This document shows, in pieces, positions 27,233-35,445 of a DNA stretch of 64,000 nucleotides. The stretch comes from an uncultured Lentisphaeraceae bacterium (GTDB lineage: Bacteria > Verrucomicrobiota > Kiritimatiellia > RFP12 > DVOR01), in the NCBI GenBank assembly GCA_949282555.1, contig CASDPK010000007.1, positions 1 through 64,000 on the forward strand, in the 5' to 3' direction. The stretch's first letter is position 1, and each line of letters starts with the position of its first letter. A program made the translations under genes and the position numbers. The notes below the pieces were generated by a model, which did not search any database, was not told the origin of the DNA, and worked only from the letters and a program-made list of their open reading frames with translations.

Positions 27233-29866
27233 TCAAACAACAAGGCGAACCTTGGTTTTCTTTCCGAGTGCGTAGAAGAACGCGACTGTCGCCGCAAGAA
27301 ACACGCAAGGCGTGATAATCCATGCGAGGCTGTGCCCTGTGGTTATCTGGAAGTAAAGCGTGGCGACGCACCAGCCAAGCACAGTGAGGTAGCCAAACAG
27401 AATGCTGCTGTATCCCCAGCCAATTTCGCGCACAACGGTGGCCATTGCCGCGAGGCAGGGAACGTAGAGCAACACGAAGAGGAGATAAGCGAAGGCGCGA
27501 TTTTTGTCGCTGTCGAATTTCGCGACCAAGGTGTTCATCAACGTGGTGTCGGCCTCAACTTCTTCCGAGAGCGATTCCTGATAGTAAGTCTCGATTTGAG
27601 CGTTGAAGTCGCGGAGAACGAGGTTGCGCCCGCGTTCGTCTGAGACGGAGCCAGACGTGATGCGCTTTGCGAGGGATTGGAGAACGGAGGCTTTCCCAAG
27701 ACGCGCGGCCGTTGCGTTTAATTCGGCTTCCGCGGCTTCGAGTTGCGGGCGAAGGGCCTCGTTTCGAGCGACTTGTTTCTCCATGGCCTCTTTGGTGACC
27801 GTGGCCTTGGTGAGGGCCTCGTGCAATGCTTCAATGTCAAGCGCTGTGTCAATTTGGCGTTGGAGGTCTGCGAGGCGTTCTTGGGAAAGGGTGGGGTCGG
27901 CCAACTGCTCTGCAAGGCGGTGTGCACGTTCATATTCGGATTTGAAGATCCCCACACCCAAAGGATCCAACAAAGAATCCATCAACCCAGCGAATGCTTC
28001 GGGGATGGTGGCAACCGCTTCGGTAAGCCCCTGAAGCAATTGATCGCGGGCGGAGGCCCATGTCAGGGCTTCATCTTGCGCACTCGGCGTGTCCGCTGTG
28101 CCCCCCTCAATGGCGTAGAGCGTGTTGAGGGACGAAACGACCTGTTCTTTCGCAAAGAGGCCAACGATCAGCGCCACGGAACCTTGCCAGTTGTCACGCT
28201 CCACTCCCATCGGAAGGAAGACGGGGGAAATGGTTCGGCCAACAAATTCGATGATGGAAATCTTCGCCGGAGGGTTGGGCTGTGAAGGTTTGGCATAAGG
28301 ATTGGGCACATGGACCTTGTCGCAAATGCTGAGGAAAAGAACCATCACCACCAATACCTTGCCGGCACGGAAGAGGAACCGCTGTAACCGCTCCCAAGCC
28401 TGCTTGAGCACCGTTGTGACACGTGGAATATGGTAAAGCGGAAGTTCCAAGACAAACGGGGCCGGCTCCCCGACAAAGAGCGTATGCTTCAGCAAAAGCC
28501 CCGTGAGCACCGCCAGCACGATACCGCAGAGATAAATGGCGAAGACCATCGTTCCCGATGCCACGCCAAAGAAGGCCGCACCGAAGAGCGCATAGACCGG
28601 CAGGCGTGCCCCACAACTCATAAAGGGCGTCATAAAGACCGTGAGCAGGCGATCTCTTCGGTTTGACAGGGTGCGCGTGGCCATGATGGCAGGAACCGTA
28701 CACCCAAAGCCCACAAGCATTGGGACGAAGGCACTGCCAGGAAGTCCGAGCAACCGCATGAAGCGATCCATCACATAGGCGGCACGTGCCATATATCCGG
28801 AGTCTTCCAATACAGAAAGCCCAAGGAAGATGAAAAACACCGGCGGGATGAACGTCATCACGGTTTGCACACCCGTCCCGAGACCATCCGCAAGCACGGT
28901 TATGAGCCACTCCGGCGAACCAATCAGTCGAAGTCCGTTCCCAAGGCCGGTCACAAAGAGCGCATCGCCGAAACCGTCGAAGAAGTCAATGAAACACCCA
29001 CCGACCACTTGGGTAAACCAAAAGAGCAGGTACATCATCCCCAAGAAAATGGGAATCCCCAGCCATCGGTTCAGGACGAACCGATCCAGTGTCCGCCCCA
29101 ATTCCGTTCGCGCATGGCCCACCTGCCGAACGATGCCGCGTGTGATCTCTTCGATTTTGTCATAGCGCGCATCGGCAATGAGCACATCCGGCGTGGTGCC
29201 CAATACACGCTCAACATCGTCAATGATGGCCTCTGCGCCGGGAAGGATGCCCTCAAGGCGGTGAATGGCCAAGACTTCAGGCTCTCCTTCACGGTGGGCC
29301 TTCCGCATGGCTTGCGTCAGCGACTCAGGGTAAACCACGTGTATTTGGCGTTGCTTCGTTGCCAACGCCTCTTGGACGGCACGTTCCAGCGCGAGGCGTG
29401 CGGTTCTCTTTTGCACGTTGGCCGAGACGACCGGAATGCCAAGCCGCTCGGAGAGTGCAGCCATATTGATTTTGAAGCCCTGCCGCTCCAAGATGTCTTT
29501 CATTGAGAGCACCATCACCATCGGCTTGCCCAACTCCATGAGGGCGAGCGTCAGGTAAAGATTGCGCTCCAAATTCACGGCATCAACGATGTTGACGATA
29601 AGATCCGGTTCACCACTGCAAACATAGTCCGCAGTGACTTTTTCATCCTCAGAGACGGCATGGAGGGAATAGATTCCGGGAAGATCCACCAACGTGAGTT
29701 CCTCTCCGTTGGGAAGGGTGATCTGCCCTAACAGTTTTTCCACCGTCACGCCGGGCCAATTGCCCGTCACTTGGTGCATCCCGGTCCAGGCATTGAAGAA
29801 GGTTGATTTTCCCGTGTTCGGGTCGCCGACGAGTGCGGCTGTGATTGTGCGCCTTTGCGAATTCAT
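27233..29866 (-). CDS. feoB: Ferrous iron transporter FeoB with a long coiled-coil insertion
   Basis: The 877-residue inner-membrane Fe(II) transporter has an N-terminal G domain (GDPNTGKST, DLPGIYSL) and a polytopic transport part with GCTVPAIMATR. The G4 motif normally reading NxxD appears as SMKD. Between the transmembrane segments ending near residue 584 and the last ones starting near residue 789 lies a 205-residue segment. Most of it is Glu/Ala/Leu/Gln-rich and predicted to be coiled coil; in E. coli FeoB the matching loop is much shorter. feoA precedes it with a one-base TGATG overlap, so the two are translationally coupled. Confidence 0.96.
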   Translation of the reverse strand: MNSQRRTITAALVGDPNTGKSTFFNAWTGMHQVTGNWPGVTVEKLLGQITLPNGEELTLVDLPGIYSLHAVSEDEKVTADYVCSGEPDLIVNIVDAVNLERNLYLTLALMELGKPMVMVLSMKDILERQGFKINMAALSERLGIPVVSANVQKRTARLALERAVQEALATKQRQIHVVYPESLTQAMRKAHREGEPEVLAIHRLEGILPGAEAIIDDVERVLGTTPDVLIADARYDKIEEITRGIVRQVGHARTELGRTLDRFVLNRWLGIPIFLGMMYLLFWFTQVVGGCFIDFFDGFGDALFVTGLGNGLRLIGSPEWLITVLADGLGTGVQTVMTFIPPVFFIFLGLSVLEDSGYMARAAYVMDRFMRLLGLPGSAFVPMLVGFGCTVPAIMATRTLSNRRDRLLTVFMTPFMSCGARLPVYALFGAAFFGVASGTMVFAIYLCGIVLAVLTGLLLKHTLFVGEPAPFVLELPLYHIPRVTTVLKQAWERLQRFLFRAGKVLVVMVLFLSICDKVHVPNPYAKPSQPNPPAKISIIEFVGRTISPVFLPMGVERDNWQGSVALIVGLFAKEQVVSSLNTLYAIEGGTADTPSAQDEALTWASARDQLLQGLTEAVATIPEAFAGLMDSLLDPLGVGIFKSEYERAHRLAEQLADPTLSQERLADLQRQIDTALDIEALHEALTKATVTKEAMEKQVARNEALRPQLEAAEAELNATAARLGKASVLQSLAKRITSGSVSDERGRNLVLRDFNAQIETYYQESLSEEVEADTTLMNTLVAKFDSDKNRAFAYLLFVLLYVPCLAAMATVVREIGWGYSSILFGYLTVLGWCVATLYFQITTGHSLAWIITPCVFLAATVAFFYALGKKTKVRLVV

Positions 29867-30099
29867 CAGTCAACCGCCTTCAATTGGAGAAACGCCGCTT
29901 CCGATTTCCGAAGGGACAACTCAAATCCTCGCACTTTCAAGCGAAGGGGATCTCCCATTGGAGCAATCCCGATGAGTTGGATGGTCGCCCCCCGAGTCAA
30001 TCCGAGTGCGAGGAGCTTGGCTCGATAACCCGCCTTCGTGACATTGTAGCCCGTAATCTCGGCCTTGTCGCCAATCTTCAATTCCGTGATATCCATCAT
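29866..30099 (-). CDS. feoA: FeoA family SH3-like protein
   Basis: This 77-residue cytoplasmic partner of FeoB has the standard FeoA length and pattern: GDKAEITGY, then KLLALGLTRGATIQLIG, then LRLKVRGFELSLRKSEA. It is thought to tune FeoB activity. The start at 30099 has AGGAAAGGG upstream; the open frame to 30192 lies within the promoter. The second ATG at 30096 is an alternative. Confidence 0.92.
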   Translation of the reverse strand: MMDITELKIGDKAEITGYNVTKAGYRAKLLALGLTRGATIQLIGIAPMGDPLRLKVRGFELSLRKSEAAFLQLKAVD

Positions 30100-30163
30100 C
30101 GGAAACCCTTTCCTCAGACGTCTTTGCAGAAACACATACACTGCTGGTGTCTGAATGGCGCAA

Positions 30164-30192
30164 AAGATAGCATAGTCTAATATATAAGTCAA
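30164..30192 (-). promoter_or_regulatory. feoAB promoter with overlapping operator-like sequence
   Basis: On the minus strand TTGACT (30187-30192) and TATCTT (30164-30169) are 17 bp apart, with TGC before the -10. Within the spacer and overlapping the -10, ATTAGACTATGCTAT (30167-30181) aligns with the barrel-gene operator, sharing ATTAGAnTAnGCTA. A repressor bound here would block RNA polymerase. Confidence 0.55.
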
Positions 30193-30271
30193 TGGGATTC
30201 TTTGCTGCGCCTAACAATCTTGTTTGCGCAGTTGATTTTGGGCGAGACCTCACGTAGTTGCAAAGCACGGA

Positions 30272-30934
30272 TTAGAGATTGGCCATTGTTAGGACGAGCG
30301 AGATGAGATTGAAGATCCCATGCAAGGCAATGCAGGGGAGAAGCGTTTGTGCGCGAAGCGCCACCAATCCAAGACACCATCCCATAAAAAACAGAGGCAA
30401 GAAAAACGCATTGCCACCATGGGCAAAGGCAAAGAACATTGCGCTGAGCGGAAGTGCAATACTCGGGCGAAACGATTCCAACAACAGTCCACGGAAGAGA
30501 CACTCCTCAACAAGTGGAGTGAGTCCACATAAAAAGAGTGCCATGATGATTGTCTCAGAGAGTGACAACCGCGAGGCCAACTGTACGGCGATCTGCTCCT
30601 CTGCAGGTGAACAGACGGTTACCAACATCGCACAGCCAATCACAATTACAAAAAGATATCCAATCCATCGCCCATAACCGAACCCATTGTGACGAGGGAG
30701 CGAAAACCAACGCTTCAGACGTTTGGGCTCCGCCAAAAAGCCCGGCAGAAGGGGCAATGCCATCAATGGAAGCGACAGCACAAAGGAACCCAAAAGCAGG
30801 GAAAACGCGTTTGACGTTGGGGGCAATTCCCCCGGTGCCGAATTTAGGGTTCCAAAAAGAAGCGCTACACCGATGGCCAATAGGTTGGCCCCCCTCCACG
30901 CAAATGAACGGAAGATGTTAGAACGACGACTCAT
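30272..30934 (-). CDS. CPBP family intramembrane metalloprotease
   Basis: This 220-residue membrane protein has about six hydrophobic segments and the CPBP (Abi/Rce1-like) motifs EECLFRG, FAFAHG and HGIFN, which supply the catalytic Glu and zinc-binding His residues. Substrates of bacterial members are mostly unknown. The ATG at 30934 overlaps the upstream exonuclease stop as ATGA; the longer frame from 30970 would overlap it by 40 bp. It ends the sialidase-exonuclease-CPBP unit. Confidence 0.88.
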   Translation of the reverse strand: MSRRSNIFRSFAWRGANLLAIGVALLFGTLNSAPGELPPTSNAFSLLLGSFVLSLPLMALPLLPGFLAEPKRLKRWFSLPRHNGFGYGRWIGYLFVIVIGCAMLVTVCSPAEEQIAVQLASRLSLSETIIMALFLCGLTPLVEECLFRGLLLESFRPSIALPLSAMFFAFAHGGNAFFLPLFFMGWCLGLVALRAQTLLPCIALHGIFNLISLVLTMANL

Positions 30935-31506
30935 AAACGAACCAAATCTTCGACCGTTGCAGATTGCCATCCTGGTTGCATAAGAAGATGCTCCAGCAAT
31001 AGCGCGCAGGCTACGGCATCGTAATACGCATCATGTGGGCCTCGATTAGGAACGAGCGTCTTGAGGCGCGGTAGCAGGCCAAGGCATTGGGTCAAGGTTT
31101 CAAGGGTATAGTCTTTGAGCCCGGGCCATGCATAGCGTGCCAAAGAAAGGGTGTCGATCCAACACTCATAACGTGTCATCGGTGCGAGTCGGGCCAAGAC
31201 ACCACGCTCAGTCGCGGCATTATGCGCAACAGGAATTGCAGCAGACAAACGTTCGTGAAGGAGTGGCCAAACATCCATAACCTCCGGAGCCGTAGCGATG
31301 GCCTCTCGGCAGGAACGATGATTCCCCGGTGCATGTTGCGAAAATGGCCATGTCTTCGGGACACGCAGAAAAGTATCGAAACCCGGGGCGGAAAGGTCTA
31401 CCCTTCCGCCCCGAAGCGCTACAGCACCCAACTGCCACGGTAGACTGGGAAAACCGCGAACAGCTCCGGTTGTCTCAAAATCAATGGCAAGAAACTCGGG
31501 TAACAC
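30931..31506 (-). CDS. DnaQ-like 3'-5' exonuclease
   Basis: This 191-residue protein has the DEDD exonuclease motifs: Exo I IDFETTG at the N-terminus, Exo II around VAHNAATERGVL, and Exo III HDAYYDAVACALL (DEDDh type). It is a stand-alone proofreading-like or RNA-trimming domain. A GTG at 31506 is the most likely start because the Exo I motif must begin within a few residues, and a longer frame would overlap the sialidase. A weak GGAG is 13 nt upstream. Its link to a sialidase is probably only positional. Confidence 0.78.
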   Translation of the reverse strand: MLPEFLAIDFETTGAVRGFPSLPWQLGAVALRGGRVDLSAPGFDTFLRVPKTWPFSQHAPGNHRSCREAIATAPEVMDVWPLLHERLSAAIPVAHNAATERGVLARLAPMTRYECWIDTLSLARYAWPGLKDYTLETLTQCLGLLPRLKTLVPNRGPHDAYYDAVACALLLEHLLMQPGWQSATVEDLVRL

Positions 31507-31528
31507 GTGTACAGCGAGGCTCCGTGGT

Positions 31529-32986
31529 TCACTTAATCTCACGCAGAGGAATACGCAAGAAATAATGGTAATCCGAGGTCCCCTCATAAAGGATGCCGAT
31601 TGCATTGTCTCCTACGGGACAAAGCGAGGAATAACCGGCGCATGCACGGGGATCATAGACCATACCTTCCGACCAAGTCTTCCCCTCGTCGGTGGAGACG
31701 CGCAAAGACATAGTGTCGCGTTTCCCGGAATTCGGGTTGGAGAAATAAAGGTTCCCTTCCATTTCCAACAGCGCGGCTTGGCACAGGTTTCCGGGCTGAC
31801 GGAGGGGCGTGGTCTCCACCTTTTCCCAAGTTTCCCCCAAATCCTTCGTGATGGCGCTTATACGGCTTTTCGGCCCACCACCTTCACGCGTATTGAGTAA
31901 TAATGATCCATCTTTCAACTGGACAACCGTTGATTCGGAACCGCCAAAGGGTGACGCCTTCGAGCTTGTCCAAGTCTTTCCATGATCTTTGGAGTAAATA
32001 AGCACGCCATGATGCGGAGCTCGCCCTTTCTCCCCCCACACCTGAGCGGGGAAAACGAGCGTGCCATCCTTGAGCGCGATACCGGCTCCAGGGCCTTGGA
32101 AAACGACTCCCCAAGTTTTTGTATCGGGATCGCTCAGTCGTTTGATTTCCGCAGTGATATTCCGAGGTGTAGACCACGTCTGTCCCTCATCATCGGAGAA
32201 GGCGAGATACACTTGACCACAGGCTTTAGCGTCGATTGTTCCTGTTGAGGAGGAAAAAATCGGATGCCCCGAGTTCGGTGTCCGAAGCGCGGCAATCCAA
32301 ATTCGACCGTTGGAAGGGTCAACAAGGATCGTGGGATCTCCGATGCCTGCACCCCCAGGTAACCCCTCATAGTCCATTGCCGTGCGAATGGGCGACCACG
32401 TATTACCGCCGTCCTTCGAGGTGCTGACGCCAACAGTGATGTCTGCCGGAAGATCGCCACCATGCTTGTAGCGAATGTCGAAGACAGCCACAAGCGTCCC
32501 TTTCGGAGTTTGCACAATTCCAGGAATACGGAAGTTCTTTGAGCGACGTACACGCCCATCGGCAAGACAGCGATCGACGATTTCCTGTGCCGGTCGCGTC
32601 ACGATACTTCCAATACGGATTTTCTGTCCATCGATGTAAAGGCATCTTCCAATATCAGCCGAATCGGAAAGTTCGACACGAAGATCCATTGTATTCTTAC
32701 CAGCCTTCACGGGAAGAGTGAAGGTCGCCATATTCGCATTTAACGTGGCATGCCCATCATCTCCCAAACGCAATGCTTTGATATCGCGAAGCTCGGTGCC
32801 TCCTAACGGAAGACGGACAGTGTCCGCTGTGGCATCCTTCGAGGCGACGAACGTGACCTGTGCAACAGGAAGATCGCTTCGGCCCTTAAATGCTGGCACG
32901 CCAGTCGGCGAAATTTGAAGATCTGAAATGGCAGCCTGCGCCACGGAGACAACTATTCCTGCAACTAGAAGTACCGATGACCTCAT
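31529..32986 (-). CDS. Secreted GH33 sialidase
   Basis: The 485-residue exported exo-alpha-sialidase removes terminal sialic acid. It has a signal peptide ending near VAQA, a preceding beta-sandwich of about 130 residues (lectin- or BNR-associated), the arginine-triad motif FRIP, and five Asp boxes of the S-x-D-x-G-x-T-W form (for example SKDGGNTWS, STDEGKTWS). ATG 32986 follows AAAGGA. It complements the fucosidase, galactosidases and sulfatase upstream and supports a mucin-type substrate. Confidence 0.93.
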   Translation of the reverse strand: MRSSVLLVAGIVVSVAQAAISDLQISPTGVPAFKGRSDLPVAQVTFVASKDATADTVRLPLGGTELRDIKALRLGDDGHATLNANMATFTLPVKAGKNTMDLRVELSDSADIGRCLYIDGQKIRIGSIVTRPAQEIVDRCLADGRVRRSKNFRIPGIVQTPKGTLVAVFDIRYKHGGDLPADITVGVSTSKDGGNTWSPIRTAMDYEGLPGGAGIGDPTILVDPSNGRIWIAALRTPNSGHPIFSSSTGTIDAKACGQVYLAFSDDEGQTWSTPRNITAEIKRLSDPDTKTWGVVFQGPGAGIALKDGTLVFPAQVWGEKGRAPHHGVLIYSKDHGKTWTSSKASPFGGSESTVVQLKDGSLLLNTREGGGPKSRISAITKDLGETWEKVETTPLRQPGNLCQAALLEMEGNLYFSNPNSGKRDTMSLRVSTDEGKTWSEGMVYDPRACAGYSSLCPVGDNAIGILYEGTSDYHYFLRIPLREIK

Positions 32987-33017
32987 GACATTCCTTTCAA
33001 ACAAGCATTTCGAAATC

Positions 33018-33047
33018 ATTCTAGCATAATGCATCCATTCCTGTCAC
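33018..33047 (-). promoter_or_regulatory. Sialidase-unit promoter
   Basis: On the minus strand GTGACA (33042-33047) and TAGAAT (33018-33023) are 18 bp apart, with TGC before the -10. The leader is about 26 nt and includes AAAGGA. Confidence 0.5.
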
Positions 33048-33108
33048 CATATTTTTATGCGTTTGCCCTGGTGTGCTATTCGAAAGTGTTAATTTCTGTA
33101 TTTTTCTG

Positions 33109-33138
33109 TTGACAATGAATGAAAAGAAGCTATATTAT
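33109..33138 (+). promoter_or_regulatory. trp operon promoter
   Basis: A consensus TTGACA (33109-33114) is followed after 16 bp by TATATT (33131-33136), or after 18 bp by TATTAT (33133-33138). It is the best -35 in the window. The predicted start of transcription is around 33143-33147, almost at the trpL ATG. Confidence 0.8.
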
Positions 33139-33146
33139 CCCCCTAT

Positions 33147-33224
33147 ATGAAGCAGTTCGTATGCAACATGGTTTTTGGCCGATGGCTCTGGCGAGGGAAC
33201 TCGCCGGAACGTGTTGCGTATTGA
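33147..33224 (+). CDS. trpL: trp leader peptide with two closely spaced Trp codons
   Basis: This 25-codon ORF begins ATG-AAG-CAG and ends TGA. It encodes Gly-Arg-Trp-Leu-Trp-Arg-Gly in its middle, with Trp codons at 33183-33185 and 33189-33191. The Trp codons run into the first arm of a hairpin, and downstream arms can pair in two exclusive ways, as in classical attenuation. Because the promoter -10 ends at about 33136-33138, the mRNA would have almost no 5' leader. An internal in-frame ATG at 33168 is an alternative start that keeps both Trp codons. The peptide is a sensor of charged tRNA-Trp, not a functional product. Confidence 0.85.
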   Translation: MKQFVCNMVFGRWLWRGNSPERVAY

Positions 33225-33284
33225 GAACGTTGACAGAAGAGTTGAAGTTTCGGCGACCCCAAGAGTGATTAGGGTCGCCGTTTT
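33190..33284 (+). promoter_or_regulatory. trp transcription attenuator (pause, antiterminator and terminator stems)
   Basis: Arm 1 GGCGAG (33190-33195) pairs with arm 2 CTCGCC (33200-33205) across a GGAA tetraloop. Arm 2, read as TCGCCGGAAC (33201-33210), pairs instead with arm 3 GTTTCGGCGA (33247-33256) over 10 bp with one G-U. Arm 3, CGGCGACCC (33251-33259), pairs with arm 4 GGGTCGCCG (33272-33280), followed by TTTTG. A ribosome stalled on the Trp codons covers arm 1, frees arm 2 and so blocks the terminator. Confidence 0.85.
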
Positions 33285-33299
33285 GTCGGGAATCAACAA

Positions 33300-33347
33300 G
33301 CGCGTCTCCGGAAGGCAAGAACCTTCGGAGGCGCGCATTTCGTTTTT
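33300..33347 (+). terminator. Second hairpin with T-rich tail just before trpE
   Basis: GCGCGTCTCCG (33300-33310) pairs with CGGAGGCGCGC (33326-33336), extended by AAGG/CCTT, and is followed by ATTTCGTTTTT. It resembles a strong terminator but sits only 17 bp before the trpE start, so it may be a second control point or a translation-control hairpin. Confidence 0.6.
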
Positions 33348-33363
33348 GAGGAATGAGGTCAGA

Positions 33364-34848
33364 ATGAAACAGACGATGACGTTTGAGACTTTTGAGAGAT
33401 TATGTGCTCTGGGAAGACCGATTCCACTGACGGCCGAGACCTTGGCCGACTTGGAGACCCCGGTGAGCGCGTTGGCGAGGGTGGCTGACCGCAAAGGCGT
33501 GTTTTTGCTTGAAAGTTGCGGTCAAGGGGGGCGTTTCAGCCGGTATTCGTTTTTGGGGTTCTCTCCGCGCGGCGTCTTTACGGTGGAAGACGGAGTGCCT
33601 TACGTTTCAGACCCAACAGGGAAGCATGCGTTGCCCTTTGACCGCACACCGATGGATGCGCTGAAATCCTTGTTAGGGCCTTCTCCCGTCGGCGGTGAAG
33701 AACTGCCTCCACTTTTCGGTGGGGCGGTCGGAATGGTGGGCTACGAGATGGTCAATGCCTTTGAACGACTTCCGGCACCGAAGGGGAAGATCGGAACACC
33801 CGAAGCGCTCTTCTTGCTGGTAGACGATATGCTCATCTTCGATAATCAGCGCCACACACTCACCGCCGTGGCGACGGTGAATCCGTTGGCATATGCTTCG
33901 CCACGGGCGGCGTATGAAGACGGATTGCGACGTTTGGCCGCATTGAAGGCTCCTTTCTTCTTGCCGCGGCCTTTGCTCCCGGAAGCGCATTTTGAAGCCG
34001 AAGCCCCTCGCCTACGATCCAACATGGAAAAAGAGGCGTTCTGCTCAATGGTCGATGAGGCCAAGCGGGCGATTCGGGACGGTGAGTGCATTCAGGTCGT
34101 TCTCTCTCAAAAGTTTGAGGCTACGTGTGATGCTCATCCAGTGCAACTTTATCGTGCGCTACGCTCGGTCAATCCATCTCCCTACACATTCTTTTTCCGC
34201 TCAGGTGATCTCGTGTTGGTGGGATCTTCCCCAGAAACGATGGTGCGTTTGGAACGCGGACGCGCCACGGTCCGACCGATTGCGGGAACGCGTCGTCGGG
34301 GACTTACGTCAGCGCAAGACCGTGCCGCCGCTGATGAGCTTCTCTCCGATGCGAAGGAACGTGCCGAACATCTCATGCTCGTGGATCTCGGGCGCAACGA
34401 TCTCGGACGTGTGGCGATTCCCGGCAGTGTCCATGTGGAGGATTTCATGCACATTGAACGTTATTCGCACGTCATGCACCTCGTGAGTGATGTTCATGCC
34501 TTCTTGGACGAAGCATATGATGCCTTCGATCTGCTACGCGCCACCTTCCCCGCAGGCACGCTGAGTGGTGCTCCCAAAGTGCGGGCCATGCGGTTGATCC
34601 ATGCGCTTGAACCTGAGCCACGCGGCGTTTATGGTGGGGCGGTGGGCTATTTTTCGAATACCGGCAACATGGATCTTGCCATCACCATTCGGACGCTCCA
34701 GCTCAAAGGGCGGACACTCACCGTACAGGCCGGTGCCGGGATTGTCTACGATTCCGACCCCGAGAAAGAGTACGAAGAGACGCTCAACAAGGCTTCTGCG
34801 GTCTTTCAAGCCATTCGGCTCGCGACCAAAGGTTTTGAACTTCGCTGA
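33364..34848 (+). CDS. trpE: Anthranilate synthase component I
   Basis: The 494-residue protein joins chorismate and ammonia to make anthranilate, the first committed step of tryptophan synthesis. The N-terminal LLES motif near residue 42 is the known tryptophan feedback site. The C-terminal chorismate-binding domain has IAGTRRRG, HLMLVDLGRNDLG and PAGTLSGAPKVRAM. The ATG at 33364 with GAGG upstream is used; the frame is open back into the attenuator, but that part is leader RNA. trpG follows after 18 bp. Confidence 0.96.
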   Translation: MKQTMTFETFERLCALGRPIPLTAETLADLETPVSALARVADRKGVFLLESCGQGGRFSRYSFLGFSPRGVFTVEDGVPYVSDPTGKHALPFDRTPMDALKSLLGPSPVGGEELPPLFGGAVGMVGYEMVNAFERLPAPKGKIGTPEALFLLVDDMLIFDNQRHTLTAVATVNPLAYASPRAAYEDGLRRLAALKAPFFLPRPLLPEAHFEAEAPRLRSNMEKEAFCSMVDEAKRAIRDGECIQVVLSQKFEATCDAHPVQLYRALRSVNPSPYTFFFRSGDLVLVGSSPETMVRLERGRATVRPIAGTRRRGLTSAQDRAAADELLSDAKERAEHLMLVDLGRNDLGRVAIPGSVHVEDFMHIERYSHVMHLVSDVHAFLDEAYDAFDLLRATFPAGTLSGAPKVRAMRLIHALEPEPRGVYGGAVGYFSNTGNMDLAITIRTLQLKGRTLTVQAGAGIVYDSDPEKEYEETLNKASAVFQAIRLATKGFELR

Positions 34849-34866
34849 AAGAAAAGGAGCTAACCC

Positions 34867-35445
34867 ATGATTTTCGTACTCGACAACTACGACTCCTTTA
34901 CCTACAACCTCGTCCATCTGTTGTATGCCCTTGGTGCGGATGTGACGGTGCGCCGCAACGATGAGATCATGCCGGCGGAAGTCCTGGCCCTTCAGCCCGA
35001 AGGGATCCTTCTTTCGCCTGGCCCATCTTCCCCGGAACATGCCGGTATTCTTTGTGACCTTGTCCGTACGGCGGCTGATGCCGGAGTGCCGATGTTGGGC
35101 GTCTGCCTGGGACATCAAGCCATTGGTCAAACCTTTGGGGCAAAGGTCGTTCATGCTCGCAGTGTGATGCACGGGAAGATTTCCGAAATCACGCACGATG
35201 GCAAAGGCGTTTTCACCGGGTTGCCCAATCCCTTTCGTGCCGTGCGGTATCACTCGCTTGCCCTCGACACGGAAACGCTCCCCGAGGCATTGGAGGTCTC
35301 GGCCCATACGGCCGATGGCGAGATCATGGGCATACGCCACCGGACGTTGCCCATCGAGGGCGTCCAATATCACCCGGAATCCATCCTTTCCGAGTCCGGA
35401 AAGACCCAGCTGGCCAACTTTCTGAGGATGTGTCGCCATGCTTAA
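34867..35445 (+). CDS. trpG: Anthranilate synthase component II (glutamine amidotransferase)
   Basis: This 192-residue class I amidotransferase supplies ammonia to TrpE. The nucleophile Cys is in GVCLGHQAIG, and the His/Glu pair is in VQYHPESIL. The NYDSFTYNLV start is typical. The stop overlaps the trpD start by 8 bp, indicating translational coupling. A dual role with PabB in folate synthesis is possible, since no separate pabA is seen here. Confidence 0.96.
   Translation: MIFVLDNYDSFTYNLVHLLYALGADVTVRRNDEIMPAEVLALQPEGILLSPGPSSPEHAGILCDLVRTAADAGVPMLGVCLGHQAIGQTFGAKVVHARSVMHGKISEITHDGKGVFTGLPNPFRAVRYHSLALDTETLPEALEVSAHTADGEIMGIRHRTLPIEGVQYHPESILSESGKTQLANFLRMCRHA

Noticed and set aside
30205-30231. 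CTGCGC/GCGCAG inverted repeat as terminator of the CPBP gene
   Set aside because: The stem is only 6 bp, the loop 15 nt, and no T-run follows on the minus strand. It may be part of the feoA upstream region but is not well supported.
31513-31527. Possible isolated half-unit of the palindromic repeat (GAGGCTCCGTGG)
   Set aside because: It lacks partner units at the 7-nt and 9-nt spacings and lies at the junction of two coding regions. A chance match is likely.
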